A stretch of 64,000 bases of DNA. It comes from Nodularia sp034931045. Lineage in GTDB: Bacteria > Cyanobacteriota > Cyanobacteriia > Cyanobacteriales > Nostocaceae. This document shows positions 44,201 to 51,533 of the stretch, one piece after another. The DNA lies in NCBI RefSeq assembly GCF_034931045.1, contig NZ_JAYGHH010000004.1:138580-202579 (forward strand), in the 5' to 3' direction. Every line of letters starts with the position of its first letter. Within the stretch, counting starts at the first letter, position 1. The notes under the pieces were generated by a model, which saw only the letters and a list, made by a program, of their open reading frames with translations, did no database searches and was not told the DNA's origin. The translations under genes were made by a program, and so were the position numbers.

Positions 44201-45173
44201 AAGATAAACTACCTTGTGGCTGGAGGTGAATTTCCCAGTTTTCTATCTCGTGTAATGTTTGTAGTTGGGTAATAAATTCGTGACGGTCTTGTTCAGCAAT
44301 AAATATAGCTAATGGTTTGTCCACCAAAAAATTTTGCTTTACACACAGCAATGTAGCTGCTGCATGGTTAGCTTCTCGAATCACACCTTCGGCATCACTG
44401 ACTAAATAACCATGAGGAGCGAACTCAAATAAATCCTGATAACGCTGACGTTCTAATTCAGCGATTTCACGAGCTACGGCTAGTTCTTCGTTTTGTTGCC
44501 GTAGTTCTTCTTCCACTACTTGAAGTTCTTCGAGGGTTTGCTGAAGTTCTTCATTAACTTGGATAACTTCCAGCGTTTGTGCGTCCAACCATGTTGTTAA
44601 TTGACCATAACTTTGATAACCGATTACTTCTACTGGCTGTAGATTTTGCGGTAAGGTTTTGATCATGCTCACCCTATTTAGGGGATCAAAGGTTTTGAGC
44701 AAGGAGGTTTCAGTGACCAGCCCGACTAATTGACTCTGTTGGTCTAAAATTGGCAGATGGTGAATTTGATGCTGACGCAATAACGACAAAGCTGTAAAGA
44801 CATCCTGGGGATGGGATGGTGTCAGGGTAATCACTTGCTTTACCATCACTTCAGCTATTGTTGTTTGAGATAAATTAATGTAATTAGCCGTAATTCTAAC
44901 TATATCTGTAGTTGTAAATATACCTAATATCTGTCCTTGGTCTACAATTAAAACACAGGTATTAGTCTGACGATTACCGTTACTGTCAACTAACTGATAA
45001 TTTGAGGGGGTTAGTGACGGGTTTATCCTGGGTTTTTGACTCATCAAGATAATGGCATCGACTACATAACTATCAGGGCTAATCGTTAAAGGACATTGGT
45101 CAATAGCATGATAGAAGTTAGGCGCATCAATTAGCTGATTGTTAAATCTCATAGTTAATTCATCGGTTTTCAC
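41295..45173 (-). CDS. Hybrid sensor histidine kinase: CBS pair, multiple PAS domains, kinase, receiver
   Basis: A 1292-residue signalling protein. Order seen: two CBS modules (about 20-165; IAEVMVKQVITLTPSHPQDV, HHLPILDQQSQLVGLV), a coiled coil with repeated leucines (about 205-245), then about five PAS/PAC units (about 250-890) marked by repeated (T)DIT(E)RKQ or DISEQ ends. The phosphoacceptor segment GTLAGGIAHDLNN follows with His933, then the ATPase domain (NLVVNARDAMPEGG, DTGMGIAPEILDKIFDPFF, GLGLSTVLGI). The C-terminal receiver has Asp1224 in VLMDLMMPEMDG and SKPYT. CBS pairs bind adenosine nucleotides, so energy charge may be an input. No membrane segments, so probably cytoplasmic. A second ATG (residue 8) may be the start. 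Confidence 0.9.
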   Translation of the reverse strand: MKTDELTMRFNNQLIDAPNFYHAIDQCPLTISPDSYVVDAIILMSQKPRINPSLTPSNYQLVDSNGNRQTNTCVLIVDQGQILGIFTTTDIVRITANYINLSQTTIAEVMVKQVITLTPSHPQDVFTALSLLRQHQIHHLPILDQQSQLVGLVTETSLLKTFDPLNRVSMIKTLPQNLQPVEVIGYQSYGQLTTWLDAQTLEVIQVNEELQQTLEELQVVEEELRQQNEELAVAREIAELERQRYQDLFEFAPHGYLVSDAEGVIREANHAAATLLCVKQNFLVDKPLAIFIAEQDRHEFITQLQTLHEIENWEIHLQPQGSLSFPASLRAAAIYKQGKRVGWRWLLCDISSCKQAEAALYQASDELENRVVERTNELLISNALLQTEITERQRAEQSLQQSEKLYRQLVETQTDLIIRIDLQGKITFANTVVCQALGQQNEQLLGQWVFQFFHADDLSQMTENLKKLLCPPHDLITDEKRLLTVDGLRWLQWKIAAIKNETGEVVELLGVGRDITERKQMEESLRESEARLNLALEATKMGIWDWDLLTNQVVCSANMALLYDLPHTSSSETIEDFFKLVHPEDRQCLSEMITRSLAEKSEYQGEFRVVWLDGSIHWLSGNGKVFCNEQGQPIRLIGTTRCIGDRKEAEAALQASEERYRSVVAAMQEGIMIQDAKGNITACNASAQRILGLSVDQILKHTSDEPGWQTIKEDGSPFPGEIHPSMISLRTGKPCSNVVMGIYQPNRQLTWISINSQPLFYDHDPVPYAVVTSFTDISEQQAALRDRKQAQEKISEQAALLDIATDAILVRDFHSKILFWNQGAEHIYGWSVEEALGKDTQELFCKKNSPQLKAALKAVIESGSWQGELHKVTKSGQEIIVASRWTLMYDATGQPKSILSVDTDITEKKQLEEQFFRAQRLESLGTLAGGIAHDLNNILTPILAASQLLQVRFAQDKEHYHHLLAIIENNSKRGAALVKQVLSFARGFKGERTIVQLKHLITEITQITKQTFPKSIEFTITIPEDLWAVSGDATQLHQVLMNLVVNARDAMPEGGMVSISTKNMFIDEAYARMNIDAKVGHYVVMTITDTGMGIAPEILDKIFDPFFTTKDVGKGTGLGLSTVLGIIKSHGGFMNVSSTVEQGSQFQMFLPAVEVKQPIDINHVEIVPGQGELILFVDDEVEIQEIGKIVLEKYNYQTLIASNGIEAIALYAQHKQHISAVLMDLMMPEMDGITAIRTLQKMNPQVKIIACSGINSMETLTDANHTTVQLVVSKPYTAPDLVNSLHHVLSKK

Positions 45174-46191
45174 TATCTGATTGACATCAGAACTACATAG
45201 CGCAAGTTATAGGTCGAAATTTGTGAGTTACCTTTGGTGATGGAGTCAAAAAAGGCGATAAATCTGATTACTGAATAAAAAGATGCTTGGATAAAACAAA
45301 ATTCTTTACTGGCTATAGCCTCAGTGCTATACAAGCTGGGCAGATGAGGAAATTTTTGTAGTTCTCAAACCCATTGTATTGTTGAATTAGGGATAGATGA
45401 TCTTTTACTTTCAGAGATTACACTAATTCATCCTTTGATCTGAAGGGGGTGAAACCACCCACGTGAAATATTTAAGCGATCGCCTGTATCAATCTTGTAT
45501 TTGTTTACACGAAAAATAATCTATTCATAATTGCTTGAAACATTGGTTTAAAGGCGTTTTTCATATTTCTGACCTCATGAAATCAGAGATCAAAAGTTGG
45601 AATTAATACAGTAATTAAAGCGCTTAGTCGGTGGTTAGCTGGGGAATTTGCAATAATTCTTGATATTTCCAAGTAATTCAAAAATGCTAATCTTGGGGCG
45701 AAAGCTCCCAAATTTTTGGCTGGCTTCAAATTTGAAGATTCTCTACATAATTTCATAGTTATAGAGAAATAATAATTCAGCATCATACTTAATAAATGCC
45801 CCTACAAACTCAGTATGTGCTGATTACTGGTGAGTTTGTTTTCATGGTTCAGCCGTGCAATTTCTCAATTAAGGAGAGCCATAATTGCTGACACAACATA
45901 CCTGCCAAATGGTAAATTCATTTTGTCACCAATACCTCCATCTAAAGGAGAGCAAACACTACCTCCCATAGCATACTTACGACAATTTTATGATCTAACT
46001 CCTCTAGCGGTTCTTGATTGAGTCACAACCCCCTCTGGTGTCAGGGAGGAGAAAGTCATCTGAGCAGATCAAGCAGGGAAAACAAGCATATCTGCATTAT
46101 AATTTTTACCAAAAAAGGACATGGCAAAAAACAGGATTGACTCTAAATTTGCTCAATAATTTTGGCGCATAATTGTAGTTTTACTTATTTA
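45174..46191. other. Intergenic region upstream of nifV, no gene supported
   Basis: About 1 kb of AT-rich sequence between the divergent kinase gene and nifV. A 63-codon GTG-initiated frame at 45830-46021 and an antisense frame at 45583-45786 exist, but neither has a recognisable domain or convincing start. A GGTG/CACC hairpin occurs near 45449-45463, and a GATCGC motif near 45478. No NtcA-type GTA-N8-TAC site was found by eye. Confidence 0.5.
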
Positions 46192-46221
46192 TTGATAAAA
46201 ACTTTGTATATTAATTATGAT
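46192..46221 (+). promoter_or_regulatory. Weak candidate promoter of nifV
   Basis: TTGATA (46192-46197), an 18-bp spacer and TATGAT (46216-46221). The -10 ends only 18 bp before the ATG, so the leader would be very short. Tentative. Confidence 0.25.
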
Positions 46222-46239
46222 AACAGAGGCATTACGGAA

Positions 46240-47379
46240 ATGGATCAAACTGTGATCAACGACACAACCCTGCGTGATGGTGAACAAGCGGCTGGTGTGG
46301 CTTTTAACTTGAAGGAGAAAATAGCGATCGCGCAATTACTTGATGCTATTGGAGTCCATGAGTTAGAAATCGGGACTCCTGCAATGGGTGAAACAGAACA
46401 ACACGCCATAAAAACAATTGCTGACTTAGGTTTGCAAGCTGACCTCCTTGGTTGGAATCGCGCCGTAATTTCTGATATTCAAGCTTGTATAGATTGTGGT
46501 TTGCGACGAGTGCATATATCTATACCTGTGTCTGCGATCCAAATTGCTGCTAAATTTCAGGGAAAATGGCAGATAGTTTTAGAGAAACTGGGAGATAGTA
46601 TTAGCTTTGCCCTTGATCATGGATTGTTTGTGTCCGTAGGCGGAGAAGATTCTTCTAGAGCCGAGTCAAAATTTCTCTTGGATGTAGCGCTTTATGCTCA
46701 AGAATGTGGTGCATCACGGTTTCGCTTTTGTGACACCGTAGGAATTCTGGAACCTTTCACAACTTACACACAAGTTAAACAATTAGTAGCAGCATTATCA
46801 ATACCAGTGGAAATGCACACACACAATGATTTTGGTTTAGCAACTGCTAATGCTCTAGCCGGCATGAAAGCGGGTGCTTTATCAGTGAATACAACAGTCA
46901 ATGGTTTAGGCGAAAGAGCCGGAAATGCCGCTTTAGAAGAAATCGTCATGGCTCTCAAACGTATCCATAATACTAATTTAGGTATTGATACTTCTCGCTT
47001 ACTGGAAATCTCCCGACTTGTAGCATCAGCATCAGGGTATAATGTGCATCCCTGGAAAGCAATAGTCGGCGAAAATAGTTTTGCTCACGAATCAGGTATT
47101 CATGCTCATGGTGTACTACAAAATCCTCATACTTACGAACCATTTGCCCCGGAAGAGGTAGGCGGAGAAAGACGTTTGGTATTGGGTAAGCATTCTGGAC
47201 GGCATCTATTATCCAACGTACTGGAGCAACATGGTATTTCTCTGAACCCAGAAGCCATGAAATCCGTTTTAGAGGCAGTGCGACAAGCATCTATGGAGAA
47301 CAAACGGAGTTTAACTACACAAGAACTTTTAGATTTAGCTGAAACACACCATAGCAAAGTGCTGAGTGCTGAGTGCTGA
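46240..47379 (+). CDS. nifV: Homocitrate synthase NifV
   Basis: Condenses acetyl-CoA and 2-oxoglutarate to homocitrate, the organic ligand of the nitrogenase FeMo cofactor. The 379-residue enzyme begins at ATG 46240 (MDQTVINDTTLRDGEQAAGV); the upstream in-frame extension is non-homologous. The DRE-TIM motif NDTTLRDGEQ, the metal ligands MHTHNDFGLA, NTTVNGLGERAGNA and HESGIHAHGVL are all present. Length fits NifV. The usual partners nifZ and nifT do not follow; the next gene is convergent cruP. It may therefore be a second, orphan nifV copy. The last six codons and the stop are built from three GTGCTGA heptamers. Confidence 0.92.
   Translation: MDQTVINDTTLRDGEQAAGVAFNLKEKIAIAQLLDAIGVHELEIGTPAMGETEQHAIKTIADLGLQADLLGWNRAVISDIQACIDCGLRRVHISIPVSAIQIAAKFQGKWQIVLEKLGDSISFALDHGLFVSVGGEDSSRAESKFLLDVALYAQECGASRFRFCDTVGILEPFTTYTQVKQLVAALSIPVEMHTHNDFGLATANALAGMKAGALSVNTTVNGLGERAGNAALEEIVMALKRIHNTNLGIDTSRLLEISRLVASASGYNVHPWKAIVGENSFAHESGIHAHGVLQNPHTYEPFAPEEVGGERRLVLGKHSGRHLLSNVLEQHGISLNPEAMKSVLEAVRQASMENKRSLTTQELLDLAETHHSKVLSAEC
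47359..47379 (+). repeat. GTGCTGA heptamer x3 overlapping the nifV stop codon
   Basis: Three exact tandem copies of GTGCTGA. Read in the nifV frame they encode VLSAEC and the TGA stop, so the repeat forms the very C-terminus of the enzyme. Related AGCACTC/CACTCAG tracts in the opposite orientation lie at 17016-17034, 51388-51440 and 53513-53531. Confidence 0.9.
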
Positions 47380-47392
47380 GTAGAAAGTGAGG

Positions 47393-47455
47393 AGGGGTGG
47401 GTTTAAGTAACCAGTTTGGGTTCGTCTAAATCCTTAGTAAACCCGCCCGTACAGG
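47393..47455. repeat. Inverted repeat GGGTGGGTTTA...TAAACCCGCCC after nifV
   Basis: Arms of about 11 bp flanking about 40 bp, ending in GTACAGG. It resembles the element after dps at 30413-30470 and may serve as a transcription end signal between convergent nifV and cruP. Confidence 0.55.
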
Positions 47456-47489
47456 AGTCAGGACTGCTGATTCAAAATCCATGAAAAGC

Positions 47490-49061
47490 CTAGAGAGTAG
47501 GACTTTTGACTTCACGGCGGTAGTAGTCACCACCGGAACCATATTTCCAAGCGTCAACTAAACGATGCCAATAATATTGTTGTTCAATGGGCTGATTTTT
47601 TATCCATGTTTCTAACATGGGACTTAACTTAAATAAAGCTGTGTAAATCCCTAAATTACTGTAATGCACTAGCCAATCAAGTAAATTCGGTAAACCGACT
47701 TGGGGAATAATTTTGGCAATTAATCCTGGATGAAATAAACCGGTTTTTAAGAGTGTTTGTGTTAGTCCCGAAAACTGTACCACATCTTGCAAAAACGGTT
47801 TTAAGACTGGTGTTCCCAGTTGCTGCATTTCCTCAAATACCGCCTTGAGTAGTTGATTAATTTGCTCTGGGGCAATTTTTTGATTTATCCCCACACTCAT
47901 AGCTTGTTGAAACAACCAGGTGACTGTCAGATTGGGTTGATAGGGTTGCAGGAGGGCTAAATTTTGGGCAGATAATTGATTGCTTTCTAGTGCTTCATGA
48001 ATGCCGAATGTTAACCGCTTGAGGTGACGTACCATCGCCCCAAATCCGCCAAAACTCAAGGGAGATTGACTACCACTGCTGTCTCCCACTGTTAACAGGC
48101 GATCCCAAGGGGTTTGAATGGGACTTTGGCGATAGGAAGGAAAGAAGCCAAACAGCGCTCGTTGAAATTGTAATTGGTTTAATTCCACACCCTGATATTC
48201 TGGTAGCAGTCGCAGATATTCCTCAAATAATGCGGTTAAAGTCAGGCGCTGTGGTTCTGCATCCATGTAGGTGAATAAGTAAGTCGTTCTCCCATCTTTA
48301 GCGGGGAAAGCTTCCCAAAAGTATTGACATTGATTTTCTAAGGGTGTGAAGGAAAATAGCAAGTCGCCGGTGGTATTTTTTGGATAACCTTGGGCGCAAC
48401 TTCCCACAACTAAGCATAAAGCATCTGGTTTTTTACCTTGGCGGGCTTGGCGGGTAATGGGAGAAAAATTTCCCATTGCGTCGATTAATAATTTAGTTTT
48501 GTATTGGTTGTTAACTATGACTCCTTCTGGATGAACTGTTGCTTCAGTAAAAGGTGTATTTTCTAACAACTTTCCCCCAACAGCGAGAAATTTAGTTTTT
48601 AATGTATCTAGGAGATAAACGGGATCTACGCCAATATTTAAGACATCCTCTACCCATATTTCTGTACCACCAGCAAAACTGACTCGTGCGGGGTTATATT
48701 TAGTTGCGATCGCCTGTTCTAATTCTGCAATACTCAGCAAGTTTAATTCCACAAATACTGCTAATTCTGGGCGAGAAATATTCCACTCTTGTTCTCTCCC
48801 CCGTAAAATTCCCCGTTCCATTAACGCTACCCGTAGCCCTTTGACTGCTAAGGCGGAAGCAATTAAAATCCCTAAAGTCCCACCGCAAACTATGACATCC
48901 CACTCTACAGCATCTAAAGGTTGCTGACTTTCTTTGACTACTGTGGGGATGGGGGCGGTATTTTCTCTGATGGATGTTAAAAGGCGATCGCCTTGGCGCA
49001 AACCGCCGATCACATCGCCCGGTAGTTGAGAGAGAATTTCTTCAGTTAAAGATGGGGACAT
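47490..49061 (-). CDS. cruP: CruP-type lycopene cyclase paralogue (FAD-dependent)
   Basis: A 523-residue flavoprotein of the CruA/CruP family. The ATG at 49061 (MSPSLTEEILSQLPGDVIGG) is chosen because the longer frame from 49238 adds an unrelated 59-residue tail. The Rossmann FAD motif is modified, VIVCGGTLGILIASALAVKGLRVAL, followed by the family-specific MERGILRGREQEWNISR. The later segments LLTVGDSSGSQSPLSFGGFG and MVRHLKRLTFGI are typical of the family. CruP is implicated in carotenoid metabolism under oxidative stress and in plants lowers beta-carotene epoxide, rather than acting as the main lycopene cyclase. Probably membrane-associated. Convergent with nifV. Confidence 0.85.
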   Translation of the reverse strand: MSPSLTEEILSQLPGDVIGGLRQGDRLLTSIRENTAPIPTVVKESQQPLDAVEWDVIVCGGTLGILIASALAVKGLRVALMERGILRGREQEWNISRPELAVFVELNLLSIAELEQAIATKYNPARVSFAGGTEIWVEDVLNIGVDPVYLLDTLKTKFLAVGGKLLENTPFTEATVHPEGVIVNNQYKTKLLIDAMGNFSPITRQARQGKKPDALCLVVGSCAQGYPKNTTGDLLFSFTPLENQCQYFWEAFPAKDGRTTYLFTYMDAEPQRLTLTALFEEYLRLLPEYQGVELNQLQFQRALFGFFPSYRQSPIQTPWDRLLTVGDSSGSQSPLSFGGFGAMVRHLKRLTFGIHEALESNQLSAQNLALLQPYQPNLTVTWLFQQAMSVGINQKIAPEQINQLLKAVFEEMQQLGTPVLKPFLQDVVQFSGLTQTLLKTGLFHPGLIAKIIPQVGLPNLLDWLVHYSNLGIYTALFKLSPMLETWIKNQPIEQQYYWHRLVDAWKYGSGGDYYRREVKSPTL

Positions 49062-49185
49062 ATTCAGGAGATTCCAAGGGACTATTAGTATTAATCCTAT
49101 CTTTGACAGGTTTGATTGATTGAATTGTGGATCAAGATACTCGATCAGCTCTGCTGGATAATTTGCAGAGCGATCGCTATTTTTT

Positions 49186-49368
49186 TTACTCCTGTGGAGG
49201 CTCAAACACAATCTTGAACTCTGCATTTGGCATAACACGGTGCAGAACTCTCAAATGATCGTCGGCATCTTGGCGGTTAGCAAAATGGGCGACGGTGTGG
49301 GTTTTACTGTTTTCTAAAAAGCGCACAATCGTCCAAGGACGTTGGCGATCGCTAATTGGCTTTATCAT
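49186..49368 (-). CDS. Small conserved hypothetical protein
   Basis: A 60-residue basic protein, MIKPISDRQRPWTIVRFLEN onward, with a pattern of short strands and one helix (RQDADDHLRVLHRVMP). No signal or membrane part. Aromatic and charged residues are spread as in a folded domain, and the ATG is preceded by an AAGGAGAC-type ribosome-binding site, so it is probably real. It lies 124 bp upstream of cruP on the same strand. Function unknown. Confidence 0.6.
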   Translation of the reverse strand: MIKPISDRQRPWTIVRFLENSKTHTVAHFANRQDADDHLRVLHRVMPNAEFKIVFEPPQE

Positions 49369-49751
49369 GAATAGAGTCTCCTTGTGATTAGGGAGCCGGA
49401 AGTCAGCAGCAAGCCTCGGAAACTTATTTGCTGGCTTCTGACAAGATTTGTAATTTTATTGCCTGGTTGTTGTCTGTGTGAGTGTGTTTTCATCGCTTCT
49501 AAACACTCTCATTTCAAAGCTTTTGGGGTTTGATGCCAGGAAATTTACCCGCTTGGGAATAGGGGAGGTTTACTGTCCAGTTCTGCGGGCATGATGCCTG
49601 TGCAAATTAAGTTATCTGGGTATATTTGACCATCAGAGAAGAGAAAGAGGGCTTTTGGTTCGGTGTTTTAAATATTCATACTTTACCGAATAAAATGTTT
49701 GACACAAAAACACTATATACGGTAAGGTATTATCATGTAAATAAATTGAGT
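49369..49751. other. Intergenic region, no gene seen
   Basis: 383 bp without a credible coding frame. An inverted GGGCAT-like stretch occurs near 49588-49602, and a CTTTACCG/CGGTAAGG pair at about 49681-49727 could be a weak operator or chance. Confidence 0.4.
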
Positions 49752-50225
49752 TTAAATTTTAAATCCAGCTTGTTTTGCAATTAAGGTCAAATATTTAGAT
49801 GTGGCTAAAGTCGGCTCATACACACTGTTTTCCCATTGGCTAACTGTTGCTTGTCGAACACCTAGTTTTTGTGCAAACTCCGCTTGTGTTAAATTCATGT
49901 GTTGCCGCAGTGCTTTGATTAACTCAGCATTCCACAGTACAGTATCACCCTGAAGCTGAACTTGATATTTATCAGGAGGTTTATTAAATGTGACTTGTTG
50001 CTGATCAAAATCCAAATTTTCCACACGATATCCCGCCTCTATCCAGGCGTAAGCTTGTGATGAGCCTTTGCTGCGGTTACTCCACCATGCCTGTTTACTT
50101 TTTGCGGAATTGGGTAAAGAATCTTTTATTAAAGTCTCAATTTCGGCAAATGATAGAGTTATTTCATTTTGATCACTGCCACATAAAAAATCTAGGAGTG
50201 GCTGATATTTGCTGCCCTCCTTCAT
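49752..50225 (-). CDS. HTH (XRE/Cro-CI) regulator, antitoxin-like, with extra N-terminal domain
   Basis: A 157-residue protein. The C-terminal ~60 residues form a helix-turn-helix: LRQHMNLTQAEFAQKLGVRQ then ATVSQWENSVYEPT. The N-terminal ~85 residues are a separate domain (LLDFLCGSDQNEITLSFAEI, LIKDSLPNSAKSKQAWWSNR, AYAWIEAGYRVENLDF) of a type found with restriction or toxin-antitoxin-related regulators. Its start overlaps a 47-residue ORF by four bases (ATGA), which in turn overlaps a 48-residue ORF by four bases. It therefore ends a small coupled operon. Probably represses its own unit. Confidence 0.8.
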   Translation of the reverse strand: MKEGSKYQPLLDFLCGSDQNEITLSFAEIETLIKDSLPNSAKSKQAWWSNRSKGSSQAYAWIEAGYRVENLDFDQQQVTFNKPPDKYQVQLQGDTVLWNAELIKALRQHMNLTQAEFAQKLGVRQATVSQWENSVYEPTLATSKYLTLIAKQAGFKI

Positions 50226-50365
50226 GTCACCTCGTCTTCTCCTAAAATTATGCGTTCTATATGGGCTTTTGCTTCAGTGAGCAAATTTTCAGTTTCGGTA
50301 TACAGACCTTTTGCTTTATTACTACGCCTGTTTAATTCGTCTACGATTAGTCGCTGAACTTTCAT
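50222..50365 (-). CDS. 47-residue protein, middle gene of an overlapping three-gene unit
   Basis: The frame runs from the ATG complementary to 50363-50365 to a TGA that overlaps the HTH gene start (ATGA). The product begins MKVQRLIVDELNRRSNKAKG and continues with a helical, charged TETENLLTEAKAHIERIILG. The leucine/charge pattern of the last half recalls the C-terminal helix of restriction specificity subunits, but resemblance is weak. It is short but flanked by four-base overlaps on both sides, which is strong evidence that it is translated. Confidence 0.6.
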   Translation of the reverse strand: MKVQRLIVDELNRRSNKAKGLYTETENLLTEAKAHIERIILGEDEVT

Positions 50366-50508
50366 AGGGCGCTTTCATGTTTAGGTAAGTTACCAATTAT
50401 TTCTAACTTGTGTGAGTAGTCAAGGTCACGAAGATAGATATGCTGGCGATACCTCTGTGGTACATCAGCCGGATTTTTGTAAGGATTAGTAAAGTTAGTG
50501 AATGGCAT
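50362..50508 (-). CDS. 48-residue protein, first gene of an overlapping three-gene unit
   Basis: The frame runs from the ATG complementary to 50506-50508 to a TGA overlapping the next ATG by four bases. The product begins MPFTNFTNPYKNPADVPQRY and continues RQHIYLRDLDYSHKLEIIGN; it is rich in aromatic and charged residues. No family recognised. A GCGATCGC palindrome lies just upstream (50512-50519), and the start is followed through two further coupled genes ending in an HTH regulator. Confidence 0.5.
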   Translation of the reverse strand: MPFTNFTNPYKNPADVPQRYRQHIYLRDLDYSHKLEIIGNLPKHESAL

Positions 50509-50730
50509 GGAGCGATCGCTATATATATAAAATTACGCTGTAGCAAGTTAATACCTTACTCTAGAATGCCAGAAAATTAGACATTAGAAAGCGATCGCAC
50601 ATTTTCAATTCCAGTTTATCGGTTCAGGCGATCGCCCTAACAGCTATAAATTATATAGGTATAACTAACGCTTATTTCTGAGCTTAATTAATTATTCTCT
50701 AGTTCAACTAACTATTCTCGTTATACAAAA

Positions 50731-51222
50731 CTAAATCTGATACCAAGCAGTCAAAGCCACAGCCAAAGCATCAGCAGCATCATCTGGCTTAGGAACATAG
50801 TCTAAATCCAATTCTCGCGCCACAGCATCTTGCACTTCTGATTTATCGGCATTACCATAGCCTGTTAAGGCTTGCTTAATTTGGGCAGGAGTAAATTCCA
50901 CATAGGGCAGCTTATGCTGCGCTAAAGCCAATATCAATACACCTCTAGCCTGTGCCACAACAATTGTATTTGCCATCCGATAGAAAAACAATTTTTCAAT
51001 TGCTACCAAATCTGGCTGTAATTCCTGAATCACAGTGTGCAAATCGTCAAACAAAGTACACAAGCGCTGTCCCATTTCCATTTTGGATGAAGTCTGGATT
51101 ACTCCAAAATCTACCATATTAACCGATGTATCCTGAATTTTAGCCGGACTTTGGGTGCAAGAAATTAGCCCAAATCCTAAAATTGCTAGTCCCGGATCTA
51201 ATCCTAAAATGCGTTTTTCCAT
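50731..51222 (-). CDS. ruvC: Crossover junction endodeoxyribonuclease RuvC
   Basis: Resolves Holliday junctions during recombination repair. The 163-residue protein starts at ATG 51222 (MEKRILGLDPGLAILGFGLI); the longer frame from 51360 only translates tandem-repeat DNA. The four catalytic acidic positions are visible: Asp9 in GLDPG, Glu in VAIEKLFF, and two aspartates in KPDDAADALA. The segment TGYGNADKSEVQDAV is also typical. Length normal. The upstream side is repeat-rich and divergent from yvcK. No ruvA or ruvB nearby, which is usual in cyanobacteria. Confidence 0.94.
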   Translation of the reverse strand: MEKRILGLDPGLAILGFGLISCTQSPAKIQDTSVNMVDFGVIQTSSKMEMGQRLCTLFDDLHTVIQELQPDLVAIEKLFFYRMANTIVVAQARGVLILALAQHKLPYVEFTPAQIKQALTGYGNADKSEVQDAVARELDLDYVPKPDDAADALAVALTAWYQI

Positions 51223-51267
51223 TAAATTCAATTTATGGCCGTAGTCATCATAGCGGTAAGGAAAGTG

Positions 51268-51440
51268 TTGAAAAAGAGGCAGGGGAGAAGAGGCAGGGGG
51301 GCAGGGGAGAAGAGGCAGGGGGGCAGGGGGCAGGGTGCAGGGGGAAAGAAACCTACTCATAACTTTCTTAACTCATAACTTTCCCCACTCAGCACTCAGC
51401 ACTCAGCACTCAGCACTTTCCCCACTCAGCACTTTCCCCT
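51268..51440 (+). repeat. Tandem-repeat tracts between ruvC and yvcK
   Basis: Two successive tracts: GAGGCAGGGG/GGGGCAG units at about 51276-51340, then CAGCACT/CACTCAG units at about 51385-51440. The second matches, in reverse complement, the GTGCTGA units at the nifV stop. The 311-bp ruvC-yvcK spacer is nearly half repeats. Confidence 0.8.
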
Positions 51441-51533
51441 TGATAAATTCATCAACTCTATATTTGGTGTTCATCCCAAGTAGTGTAAATTTTTTGTTAA
51501 TCATTTATTTTGTAGCACTGCTCCTAATCAGGT

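Noticed and set aside
45830..46021. 63-residue frame upstream of nifV
   Set aside because: No recognisable domain, no convincing ribosome-binding site and no partner; kept as intergenic.
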